Source: Planctomycetaceae bacterium (GTDB lineage Bacteria; Planctomycetota; Planctomycetia; Pirellulales; UBA1268). From it: 5,547 bases of DNA. The stretch is from the NCBI GenBank assembly GCA_947464585.1, contig CANHYS010000190.1, forward strand, positions 1-5,547. Reading direction: 5' to 3'. Shown one piece after another: positions 1-5,547 of the stretch (positions within the stretch are counted from its first letter, which is position 1; each line of letters begins with the position of its first letter). The notes beneath the pieces are model-generated. The model did no database searches, was not told the origin of the DNA, and was given only the letters and a program-made list of their open reading frames with translations. A program made the position numbers and the translations under genes.

Positions 1-309
1 CCGTTGCCCTTGGCCCTGCCGCTGTCCGCGGTTGGAAGCGACCTTCTTGGCCTTCGTCTCGCTGCGGACCACCACCACGCTCGGGATGGCCTGCTCCGCC
101 GCGTGGCGGAATGCCTTGGAGAGCGAGTTGGCGTGCATGAGCGCCTCGGCCGTCGCTGCCGTCTCGTCGCCACGGGCCGCCATCGAGAGGCCGAGCACCG
201 CGGCCACCGGCACCGCACAGGTCAGGAGGTAGGGGAGAACGCCCGTCCGGCGGCCGAAGGGGGCATGCGAACGACTCACTGAAACGCTCGTGGCAGGAAA
301 TGTGTTCAT
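1..309 (-). CDS. HtrA/DegP-like exported serine protease, N-terminal part only (runs off left edge)
   Basis: Reading the minus strand from the ATG at 309 gives 103 codons without a stop up to the window edge, so the 3' part of the gene is missing. Residues 1-22 are polar and include an Arg pair at 20-21. Residues 23-45 form a hydrophobic stretch (VLPYLLTCAVPVAAVLGLSM), and AARGDE follows, so it reads as a signal peptide or membrane anchor. Residues 62-86 (SLSKAFRHAAEQAIPSVVVV then RSETKAK) match the way the mature part of HtrA/DegP-type S1C proteases begins: a helix ending in 'PSVV.V'. The stretch after residue 93 is rich in Gly and Gln, as in the loop that often precedes the protease core. 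The His-Asp-Ser triad and any PDZ domains would lie outside the window, so activity cannot be judged. HtrA proteases degrade or check misfolded envelope proteins. No clear Shine-Dalgarno precedes the ATG. The gene is divergent from the RNase III gene. Any exported protein with a similar start would be the alternative. Confidence 0.68.
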   Translation of the reverse strand, partial: MNTFPATSVSVSRSHAPFGRRTGVLPYLLTCAVPVAAVLGLSMAARGDETAATAEALMHANSLSKAFRHAAEQAIPSVVVVRSETKAKKVASNRGQRQGQGQR

Positions 310-347
310 AAAAGTGGTTTCAACCTTTCTTGTGTCGATTTTCCGGG

Positions 348-353
348 ATTGTA
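348..353 (-). promoter_or_regulatory. Possible -10 box for the HtrA-like gene
   Basis: On the minus strand this reads TACAAT, five of six matches to the sigma70-type -10 consensus, 38 bases upstream of the likely ATG at 309. No convincing -35 hexamer lies 16-18 bases further upstream, so this is only a candidate. Confidence 0.22.
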
Positions 354-423
354 GGCAGGTTGACGTGTGGCGCGGAGGCCACCGGCGTCATGCCTGACGA
401 CTCGCGGCTGCAAACGCATCCAT

Positions 424-447
424 GCCGGCTGCCGCGCTGGCACCGGC
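424..447. other. Imperfect GC-rich hairpin in the divergent intergenic region
   Basis: GCCGG-C-TGCC (424-433) can pair with GGCACCGGC (439-447) as nine base pairs with one bulged C and a five-base loop GCGCT. It sits between the HtrA-like gene and the RNase III gene, 156 bases before the RNase III start codon. No T-run follows on either strand, so it does not look like an intrinsic terminator. It could be a structured leader element or chance pairing in GC-rich DNA. The rest of the gap (310-602) shows no convincing gene. The reading frame of RNase III stays open back to 330, but the extra residues do not resemble that family. Confidence 0.3.
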
Positions 448-545
448 TTCATCGCGTGTCTGAATTGTCTCTACGCGGGCGGTCTGGGGATGGTTCGTCG
501 AATGGCAGAATTGCGGTTTTGGACGGCGTTTTGAAGGGTGTTGCG

Positions 546-575
546 TTGACAGGCCGCTGCGAGGGGGCGTACCTT
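546..575 (+). promoter_or_regulatory. Candidate sigma70-type promoter for the RNase III gene
   Basis: A perfect -35 hexamer TTGACA at 546-551 is followed after an 18-base spacer by TACCTT at 570-575, which keeps the first two and the last base of the -10 consensus. Transcription would begin near 582 and give a leader of about 20 bases before the ATG at 603. The -10 match is weak and planctomycete promoters are poorly defined, so this is tentative. Confidence 0.38.
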
Positions 576-602
576 TGGCCGTTGGCAGGAGCGGCCCACG
601 GT

Positions 603-1397
603 ATGGAAGGCATGAATCGAACGGACCAGCAGCGAGCGGAGCAGCCGCGGGGTGGACAGCCTCGTTCGGACCGTGGGGATCGGCCAGAGGGCATTGTCGA
701 CATCGCGGAGTGCCAGCGGCGGATTGAATACGAGTTCCGTGATCCATCCCTGCTGGTGGCTGCATTTACTCATGCCTCGGGAGCCCAGCATCGGCTGGCG
801 TCGAACGAGCGGCTGGAATTCCTCGGTGATGCGATCCTGGGGTTCATCGTCTGCGAGACGCTCTACCAGCTCTTCCCCGATTCGCTTGAAGGGGATCTCA
901 CACGGATCAAGTCGGTGGTGGTGAGCCGGGAGACCTGCGGGCGGATCACGGAGCGGCTGCAGCTGATCGATTTTCTGATCGTCGGCAAGGGGCTGGCGGT
1001 CAACCGTCCTGTGCCGTCGTCGGTGCTGTCAGACCTTTTTGAGTCGCTCGTGGCCGCGATGTATCTCGACGGTGGTCTGGAGCCGGTGCGGGCGCTGGTG
1101 GCGCGGATGCTCGAGCCGGAGATCGTCAAGGTGGCCTCGGGTGAGCAGGGGCTCAACCACAAGTCGCTGCTGCAACAGTTGTCGCAGCGGGATTACGGCG
1201 TGACGCCAACCTACGAGGTGGTCGAGGAGGCCGGGCCCGACCACAGCAAGAGTTTTCACGTGTCGGCGCACATCGGCCAGCGGCGGTATCCGCCGGCCTG
1301 GGGCCGCAACAAGAAGGAGGCTGAGCAGAGGGCCGCCTCAAACGCGCTCTCCGAACTGCAACTCGAGTCGGCCGCCCGTGGATCTGCCGGCGGGTAG
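603..1397 (+). CDS. rnc: Ribonuclease III
   Basis: Encodes a 264-residue double-strand-specific endoribonuclease, which works in the cytoplasm as a homodimer to process rRNA precursors and other structured RNAs. The RNase III domain spans about residues 36-174. It carries the signature NERLEFLGD, with acidic residues E69, E72 and D76, and the second metal-binding motif SDLFESLVAAMYLDGG, with D144 and E147, so the active site looks complete. The dsRNA-binding domain spans about 185-253 (NHKSLLQQLSQ near its start, NKKEAEQRAASNAL at its end). Length is slightly above the usual 220-250 because of about 35 polar residues rich in Gln, Arg and Gly at the N terminus. The ATG at 603 is preferred because AGGAG lies at 587-591, although the 11-base spacing is long; ATG 612 is an alternative. 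The frame is open upstream to 330, but those 91 residues have no RNase III character. It is divergent from the HtrA-like gene and convergent with the next gene across 43 bases, where I see no clear terminator. Confidence 0.96.
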   Translation: MEGMNRTDQQRAEQPRGGQPRSDRGDRPEGIVDIAECQRRIEYEFRDPSLLVAAFTHASGAQHRLASNERLEFLGDAILGFIVCETLYQLFPDSLEGDLTRIKSVVVSRETCGRITERLQLIDFLIVGKGLAVNRPVPSSVLSDLFESLVAAMYLDGGLEPVRALVARMLEPEIVKVASGEQGLNHKSLLQQLSQRDYGVTPTYEVVEEAGPDHSKSFHVSAHIGQRRYPPAWGRNKKEAEQRAASNALSELQLESAARGSAGG

Positions 1398-1440
1398 ACC
1401 GTGTGCGTCCGCCGTGGGCGAGTTCGTGTGCCGTCCGTGG

Positions 1441-2436
1441 TCATGCGGCCGTGACGGCGGGCAGTTCGTGCTTGCGGAGCTTGTTGCCGGCCGGGTCGGT
1501 GATGAGGCCTCCGAAGCAGAGGCATGCATGCGTCGGCGGCTCGAGCATGCCCGTCCCTGCCTGCTGTGCAGTGAACACATAGGCATACTCGAGCCGATTC
1601 GTGCCGTTCCCACCGCTCCATCGTGCCATCAGGTCCTGCCCGCGAAACCTGAACTCGATGCCGGGCACGGTGCCATGAACCGCCGACACGTGCATCGGCT
1701 TCGCGAACTCGAGCACCCAGACCACCCGCTGGCCCGCCGCTGCCACGAAGGGGCCTGATCGCGGGCCCTCGATCCGCACCGCCCGCTCGTCGCGCGCCGT
1801 GTCGAGGTCAAAGTCGATCGCAACTGGCGTGGAAGCGTTACCGGCCACGTCCACCTGCCGAACCCGCCATCGGTTCAAGCCCGGTTGCGGTGCATAGCCG
1901 CCCCAGACAGCCGTTGATGGATGCCATGTGCCGTCGTCGCGGCTGTACTGCAGCGTCGAGTCTTTTTCCTGGCCTGAAACAGCAAGATTCCCATTCGACG
2001 TGATCCTGTCGGTGGCCGACGCGCCCGTATCCTGCCGGAGTGCCACCCGCAGCGGAGCCGCTGAGCGATCGAGCCGAAACGTGAGCGTCGGACCGACGGG
2101 TGTCACCCTGCCGGCGGCATCGACGACCCTCGCGGCCACTTGATAGATGCCGTCTCCTCCGATGCCCGCCGGCACGAAGCGACGGGCATCGGTCATCACG
2201 GCGGTGCGGAAGTCATATCCGTTGAAGCAATATTCGACCCGCTGTCCCGCCGCCAACGGACGGCTGATGGAAAGCGTGGTGTCAGACGTGATGCGGTCGT
2301 TCGCGTTGCGGCCGGTGTCGTGGGCCAGTGAGAGCGAGACGCCGACGGCGCACACGCGACGTGGCTCCATGGCTTCGATGGAAAGCGAGTGCGACCTCCG
2401 CGACGGCACGCGGTCGCGGCTTCTGTCTTGTTGCAT
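1441..2436 (-). CDS. Small protein with planctomycete LEPR-type N-terminal motif and Ig-like repeats
   Basis: Encodes 331 residues with no enzyme domain that I recognise. Residues 18-30 (SLSIEAMEPRRVCA region) resemble the LEPR motif, typically 'LEsLEPRxLL', found near the start of many planctomycete surface or secreted proteins. Two Ig-like repeats follow, at about 34-122 and 129-212. Each opens with a matching block (LAHDTGRNANDRIT and LRQDTGASATDRIT), continues with a 'VEYCFNG' or 'LQYSRDDG' strand, and ends near 'DAAG' or 'DVAGN', as in bacterial Ig-like repeats of large adhesins. A third, different beta domain (about 217-320) contains SGGNGTNRLEYAYVF and ends GGLITDPAGNKL, like the last Ig-like module of many such proteins. 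A binding or structural role at the cell surface is inferred. The ATG at 2436 is chosen because GGGAGGAG lies just upstream; the frame is open to 2568, but those residues look non-coding. No hydrophobic signal core, dockerin or C-terminal anchor is visible. It is the last gene after PSD1 and DUF1501. Confidence 0.8.
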   Translation of the reverse strand: MQQDRSRDRVPSRRSHSLSIEAMEPRRVCAVGVSLSLAHDTGRNANDRITSDTTLSISRPLAAGQRVEYCFNGYDFRTAVMTDARRFVPAGIGGDGIYQVAARVVDAAGRVTPVGPTLTFRLDRSAAPLRVALRQDTGASATDRITSNGNLAVSGQEKDSTLQYSRDDGTWHPSTAVWGGYAPQPGLNRWRVRQVDVAGNASTPVAIDFDLDTARDERAVRIEGPRSGPFVAAAGQRVVWVLEFAKPMHVSAVHGTVPGIEFRFRGQDLMARWSGGNGTNRLEYAYVFTAQQAGTGMLEPPTHACLCFGGLITDPAGNKLRKHELPAVTAA

Positions 2437-2438
2437 GG

Positions 2439-2446
2439 CTCCTCCC
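2439..2446 (-). promoter_or_regulatory. Ribosome binding site of the LEPR/Ig-like gene
   Basis: The minus strand reads GGGAGGAG, with its GGAGG core four bases before the ATG at 2436. It decides the start in favour of 2436 over the in-frame ATGs at 2568 and 2490. Confidence 0.6.
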
Positions 2447-2517
2447 GGTTCCCCCCACGCGGCAGGGTGGCTGTCGGAGGGGATCGGCATTCGAGGCCGG
2501 TGACAACAATTCCGCGT

Positions 2518-2555
2518 CGCGGGCACTCCAGGTTTGCCCAAACTGCATGCCCGCG
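2518..2555 (-). terminator. Strong nested hairpin after the DUF1501 gene, possible terminator or 3' stabiliser
   Basis: CGCGGGCA (2518-2525) and TGCCCGCG (2548-2555) form a perfect eight-pair outer stem. Inside it, CA plus GTTTG (2529-2536, one bulged G at 2531) pairs with CAAAC plus TG (2539-2545). The hairpin starts 28 bases after the stop codon of the DUF1501 gene (2584-2586) and ends 81 bases before the start of the next gene. The minus strand after it reads ACGCGGAATTGTTG, which is not a real U-tract, so classical intrinsic termination is uncertain. It may instead protect the 3' end of the upstream mRNA or be an operator-like dyad. Confidence 0.42.
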
Positions 2556-2583
2556 GAGCGAGGAACATCCACCCAGGCCGTCT

Positions 2584-4110
2584 TCACGCGATGATGTCGT
2601 CGATTGGCGTGCCGTGGTCGATCGCCAGCCGCTTGCGGCCCGGCACGTCGAGCTTGTGCGAGTCGAGACCAAGCTGCTTGAGGATCGTGGCGTGGATGTC
2701 GGTGACGTAGTGCCGGTGCTCCACGGCATGAAAACCGAGTTCGTCGGTGGCGCCGTGCACATGGCCCCCCTTGATTCCGCCGCCGGCCATCCAGACCGAA
2801 AACGCGAAGGGATGATGATCGCGGCCATCGGAGCCCTGCGAGCCGGGCGTGCGGCCGAACTCGGTCGCGAAAATCACGATCGTCTCGTCGAGCAGGCCGC
2901 GGCGGTCGAGATCCTCGAGCAACGCCCCGATCGGCTGGTCCACCTGCAGCGACAGCTTCTCGTGGTTGGCCTTGAGGCCACCGTGGGCGTCCCAGGCACC
3001 GGCCCCGCCGCCGCCGTGCTGGATCTGGATGAATCGCACGCCCCGCTCCACGAATCGCCGTGCGGCGAGCAGCTGCATCCCAAAATCCTTGCAGTGGGGT
3101 AGGTCGAGGCCGTAGAGCGTCTTCGTCTCTTCCGTCTCGTCGGCGAAGTCCACCACCTCCGGCACGCTCCGCTGCATCTTGAACGCGAGTTCATACGACG
3201 CGATCCGCGCGGCCGTCGACGGGTCGTTCGGATACTCAACGCCGGTCAGGCCGTTGAGTTGCTCGACCAGGTCGAAGCCTATCGACTGTGCCTCGTGCGA
3301 GAACGCCCGCTCGGGTCTGCCGAAAGCAAGCGGATTGTTCGGGTCGATCCGCAGCGGCACGGCGTCGTGGGCGGGCCCCAGGTAGTGGCCATCCTTCTTG
3401 TTCCAATACTCCCGCGTGCCGATTGAGATGAACTGAGGCAGGTTGTCGTTGAGCGAGCCAAGCCCGTAGTGCACCCAGCCGCCCAGGGTTGGCTGCACCG
3501 GGTCGAGCATGTGGCGGCCGGTGTGAAACTGGGTCTGCGCACCGTGGTTGGAGTCGGTGGTCCACATCGACCGCACGATCGAGATCTTGTCGATGTTTCG
3601 GGCCGTGTGGGGAAACCAGTCGCTGACCTCGATGCCGCTCTGCCCGTGCTTCTTGAAGCCCACCTGCAGCGGAAAGAGGATGTTGCGCTGCAGGCCATTG
3701 CCATCAGGCACCGGGGCCCGCTCCTTGGCGAGCTTGGCTGGGTTCTGGACCTCTGCGTAGGGACTCTCGGCGATCGTCTTGCCGGCGTACTTCGTGATCT
3801 CCGGCTTGGGGTCGAAGCTCTCCATGTGGCTCACGCCGCCGTTCATGAACAGCCAGATCACGCTCTTGGCCTTGGGGGCGAAGTGCGGCCTGCCGTCAGG
3901 CGGCGTCCAGACGGCCGAGTTCGCCACGCCGTCGCGGTGGAGCATCGCGCCGAGCGCCAGCCCCGTGAATCCAAGGCCCATATCGGCCAGGAACGCGCGT
4001 CGTCCAAGAAGCCCCCGGCGGAAGCCTGACGATACGTCGAGCGACGATACAAGCCCCCGGCGTAAGCCGGGGGACTCTTGTCCGGCAGCGGATACCGTGT
4101 TCCATGTCAT
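2584..4110 (-). CDS. DUF1501 family protein with Tat signal (alkaline phosphatase/sulfatase-like fold)
   Basis: Encodes 508 residues, close to the usual 450-500 of the family. A Tat-type signal is visible: G36-RRAFL with the twin Arg at 37-38, then a hydrophobic core at about 45-57 ([13 protein letters not shown]), so export in folded form is expected. The mature part shows the family landmarks in order: [21 protein letters not shown] (about 83-103), [20 protein letters not shown] (181-200), [17 protein letters not shown] (362-378), FATEFGRTP (414-422), GRDHHP (429-434) and [15 protein letters not shown] (469-483). The His and Asp residues in these blocks suit a metal-dependent site related to alkaline phosphatase-superfamily enzymes, but the reaction is not known. 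DUF1501 genes usually sit beside PSD1/PSCyt genes in Planctomycetes, as here. The ATG at 4110 has a good Shine-Dalgarno across the stop codon of the upstream gene, four bases away, which suggests translational coupling. Residues about 11-35, before the Tat motif, are encoded by a REP-like repeat and are not typical of the family. Confidence 0.94.
   Translation of the reverse strand: MTWNTVSAAGQESPGLRRGLVSSLDVSSGFRRGLLGRRAFLADMGLGFTGLALGAMLHRDGVANSAVWTPPDGRPHFAPKAKSVIWLFMNGGVSHMESFDPKPEITKYAGKTIAESPYAEVQNPAKLAKERAPVPDGNGLQRNILFPLQVGFKKHGQSGIEVSDWFPHTARNIDKISIVRSMWTTDSNHGAQTQFHTGRHMLDPVQPTLGGWVHYGLGSLNDNLPQFISIGTREYWNKKDGHYLGPAHDAVPLRIDPNNPLAFGRPERAFSHEAQSIGFDLVEQLNGLTGVEYPNDPSTAARIASYELAFKMQRSVPEVVDFADETEETKTLYGLDLPHCKDFGMQLLAARRFVERGVRFIQIQHGGGGAGAWDAHGGLKANHEKLSLQVDQPIGALLEDLDRRGLLDETIVIFATEFGRTPGSQGSDGRDHHPFAFSVWMAGGGIKGGHVHGATDELGFHAVEHRHYVTDIHATILKQLGLDSHKLDVPGRKRLAIDHGTPIDDIIA
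4009..4080. repeat. REP-like palindromic element with partial second copy, inside the DUF1501 coding sequence
   Basis: At 4054-4061 CCCCCGGC and at 4066-4073 GCCGGGGG form a perfect eight-pair stem with loop GTAA. CAAG (4050-4053) and CTTG (4077-4080) can extend the stem by four more pairs across a three-base bulge. Bases 4051-4068 recur at 4009-4026 with one mismatch, 42 bases away, but there the right arm is lost. Between the copies the octamer GACGATAC occurs twice (4028-4035 and 4043-4050). The spacing is a multiple of three, so the frame stays open and the copies encode matching peptides, SPGLRRGLV and SSGFRRGLL. The look is that of repetitive extragenic palindromes, yet it lies within a gene. 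No transposase is visible nearby, and genome-wide copy number cannot be seen from this window. Confidence 0.7.
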
Positions 4111-4114
4111 CGGT

Positions 4115-4121
4115 TCACCTC
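4115..4121 (-). promoter_or_regulatory. Ribosome binding site of the DUF1501 gene, overlapping the upstream stop codon
   Basis: The minus strand reads GAGGTGA, ending four bases before the ATG at 4110. Its last three bases are the TGA stop of the PSD1 gene. This supports the 4110 start, and so supports translation of the repeat-derived N terminus. Confidence 0.6.
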
Positions 4122-5547
4122 AGCGTCACGAAATCGTTGTGGTTGAGCAGCGCCCACACCATGTGAACGAGCGCCGGATCGGCACCCGCGCCGGCGGGAT
4201 TCCCGAGCGCACGCCACTTCCTGATCGCCGCGGAGCAGGCGGCCCGTTCGTCGGCCGAAGGCCTGCGGTCGAGCAGCATCACGAACGCCCGATCCAGGAA
4301 CGCGTCGTCCGTCATGCCGCCATCGCCCGCCGCGCCAGGGGTGAGGATCCGCTCCACGATTTTCGTCGCCGAGTCGTGCACGATCGCCGCATTGGAGATC
4401 GCGAGGGCCTGCTGCGGCACGATGCTCTGGTCGCGACGGTAGCATTCTTTGACATCCGCATCGTCAAACGTCGTGAGGAAGAGGTTGCGGTCGACGTCGG
4501 AGTGCCAGAAGTAAATGCTGCGACGGAATGACTTCGACTGCTCGCCAGCGGGTATCGAAGGGCCGCCCATCGTGGCATCGAGCGTGCCGGCCAGCGACAG
4601 GATGCAGTCACGAACCACCTGTGCCTCCAGCCGGACCGGCTCCCGCCGCCAGAGGAGCTGATTGTCGGGGTCGGTCTTCAGGCTGGCCTCGGCCCCCACG
4701 GTCGTTGAGCCCATGCGGTAGGCGGCCGACGTGACGATCAGCCGATGCAGGTGCTTCATGCTCCACGGTTTCCCGGCCGCCGGACCTGCGACCAACTCGC
4801 TCGCCAGCCAGTCGAGCAGTTTCGGATGCGTCGGGGCGTTGCCCTTGCGGCCAAAGTCGAAGACCGTGGTGACAAGCGGCTTGCCGATGTGCCGCATCCA
4901 GATGTGGTTGACCGCCACGCGGGCGGCGAGCGGATTTCGCGGATCGACGATCCACTCGGCAAGGGCCTTCCGACGGCCGGTGCTCGTGGTCGGAAACGGC
5001 ACTGACGGGTCATCGGCTCCGGAGTTCTTGAACCGCGTGGGCGTCCATTTCGCGCCGACGAGCGGCGTGAACTTCTCGTCGGCCTCGCCCACCGCTTTCA
5101 CTGCCTTCTCCAGCGACTCGCGTGCCTTGGCCAATTCCTTCTCGAGGCCCGCAATGGAGGAAGCGTCTTTTTTTTCCTCGGCTGCCTTCGTGAGCTTGCC
5201 CGCGATCTCGCCGACTTTGCCCCATGCCTTGGCAACGGCGAGTTCGCGTTCCGCTCGCACCGCAGCTTTCGCCAACTCAGCCGCCTGCTTGCGGGGTGGA
5301 TCGGCTTCGGAAGCGGAGGCAGAGTCTGCGGCGGCCCATGCGGCCCGCGTCGCCTCGGCACGCTTTTCGACCGCTGCCAAATCCGCCTTGGCGACAGCCA
5401 GCGCCTGCTGCGTGAGCAGCGTTGATTCCTTCGCGACCGCCGCCTCGGCCGACTCGACCGCACGGCGGGCCGTGGCGAGATGGGCGTCGAGCACCCACGG
5501 CCGGCGCTCCGGCTCGGCTGCCGGTTTCGGGAGCATGATCGGCTGGA
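4115..5547 (-). CDS. PSD1 (DUF1553) domain protein, C-terminal part (5' end outside the window)
   Basis: The frame is open through the right edge, so this is the last 476 or so codons of a longer protein; the ATG at 5536 is probably internal. Full-length relatives usually carry an N-terminal planctomycete cytochrome c domain (PSCyt1), then PSCyt2/DUF1549, then PSD1; only the last is seen here. Counting from the Met at 5536, residues about 15-155 form a long Ala/Glu/Lys-rich, predicted coiled-coil segment. PSD1 follows from about 187 to the end: [99 protein letters not shown] and the typical ending [12 protein letters not shown]. These proteins are thought to be exported and to work with the DUF1501 partner encoded four bases downstream; the reaction is unknown. 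The coiled coil carries a run of eight A bases (minus strand, 5168-5175) in otherwise GC-rich code. The family call is firm; the full domain layout is inferred. Confidence 0.93.
   Translation of the reverse strand, partial: QPIMLPKPAAEPERRPWVLDAHLATARRAVESAEAAVAKESTLLTQQALAVAKADLAAVEKRAEATRAAWAAADSASASEADPPRKQAAELAKAAVRAERELAVAKAWGKVGEIAGKLTKAAEEKKDASSIAGLEKELAKARESLEKAVKAVGEADEKFTPLVGAKWTPTRFKNSGADDPSVPFPTTSTGRRKALAEWIVDPRNPLAARVAVNHIWMRHIGKPLVTTVFDFGRKGNAPTHPKLLDWLASELVAGPAAGKPWSMKHLHRLIVTSAAYRMGSTTVGAEASLKTDPDNQLLWRREPVRLEAQVVRDCILSLAGTLDATMGGPSIPAGEQSKSFRRSIYFWHSDVDRNLFLTTFDDADVKECYRRDQSIVPQQALAISNAAIVHDSATKIVERILTPGAAGDGGMTDDAFLDRAFVMLLDRRPSADERAACSAAIRKWRALGNPAGAGADPALVHMVWALLNHNDFVTLR

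Noticed and set aside
4..282. Plus-strand open frame of 92 codons at the left edge
   Set aside because: Its protein is rich in His, Arg and Gly without family character, and it lies opposite the minus-strand frame that has a signal peptide and HtrA-like residues.
330..602. N-terminal extension of RNase III by 91 residues from the ATG at 330
   Set aside because: The residues do not resemble any RNase III N terminus, a promoter-like -35/-10 pair and a Shine-Dalgarno lie inside this stretch, and the protein from 603 already has the full family length.
1400..1440. Imperfect direct repeat (CGTGTG...GTCC...GTGG twice) in the convergent gap, considered as a bidirectional terminator
   Set aside because: It forms no stable stem and has no T-run on either strand; two short similar blocks in GC-rich DNA can arise by chance.
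2437..2568. Extension of the LEPR/Ig-like protein to the ATG at 2568
   Set aside because: The ATG at 2436 has a strong Shine-Dalgarno and places the LEPR motif near the N terminus as in the family; the longer form would also code through half of the nested hairpin.
3469..4531. Long plus-strand open frames opposite the DUF1501 and PSD1 genes
   Set aside because: They are antisense shadows of GC-rich coding sequence; the minus-strand proteins show clear family motifs throughout the same stretch.
1..5547. CRISPR array, tRNA, rRNA, insertion sequence or defence system
   Set aside because: No regularly spaced repeats, cloverleaf, rRNA-like sequence, transposase or defence-type protein was seen on either strand.

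Overview
The window is GC-rich DNA and almost certainly comes from a member of the Planctomycetes, probably a Pirellulales-like lineage. Three signs support this. There is a paired PSD1 (DUF1553) and DUF1501 gene set, which is expanded in that phylum. A small Ig-like protein begins with a degenerate planctomycete 'LEPR' N-terminal motif. There is also a secreted HtrA-like protease start of a planctomycete type. This assignment is inference from protein families; no rRNA or other phylogenetic marker is present.

Layout from left to right. Positions 1-309 (minus strand) hold the first 103 codons of an exported HtrA/trypsin-like serine protease that runs off the left edge. Positions 310-602 are a divergent intergenic region with a good sigma70-like promoter candidate for the next gene and an imperfect hairpin. 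Positions 603-1397 (plus) encode a complete ribonuclease III with intact catalytic residues and a C-terminal dsRNA-binding domain. After a 43-base convergent gap come three minus-strand genes, read from right to left. The first is the C-terminal part of a PSD1 (DUF1553) protein (4115-5547, open at the right edge). Four bases later comes a Tat-exported DUF1501 protein (2584-4110). A 147-base gap with a strong nested hairpin follows, and then the small LEPR/Ig-like protein (1441-2436).

The PSD1 and DUF1501 genes look translationally coupled: the Shine-Dalgarno of the second lies over the stop codon of the first. They probably act together in the periplasm or at the cell surface. Their biochemical role is not established; a link to degradation of complex, perhaps sulfated, substrates is only a family-level suspicion. 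The Ig-like protein may be a late member of the same transcript or a separate unit after the hairpin.

The most unusual signal is a REP-like palindromic element with a partial second copy at 4009-4080. It lies in frame inside the N-terminal region of the DUF1501 coding sequence, just before its Tat signal, so the mobile-looking repeat appears to be translated. I see no evidence for CRISPR, tRNA, rRNA, a phage or a complete new multi-gene system. Apart from the repeat, this is a fairly ordinary planctomycete chromosomal segment.
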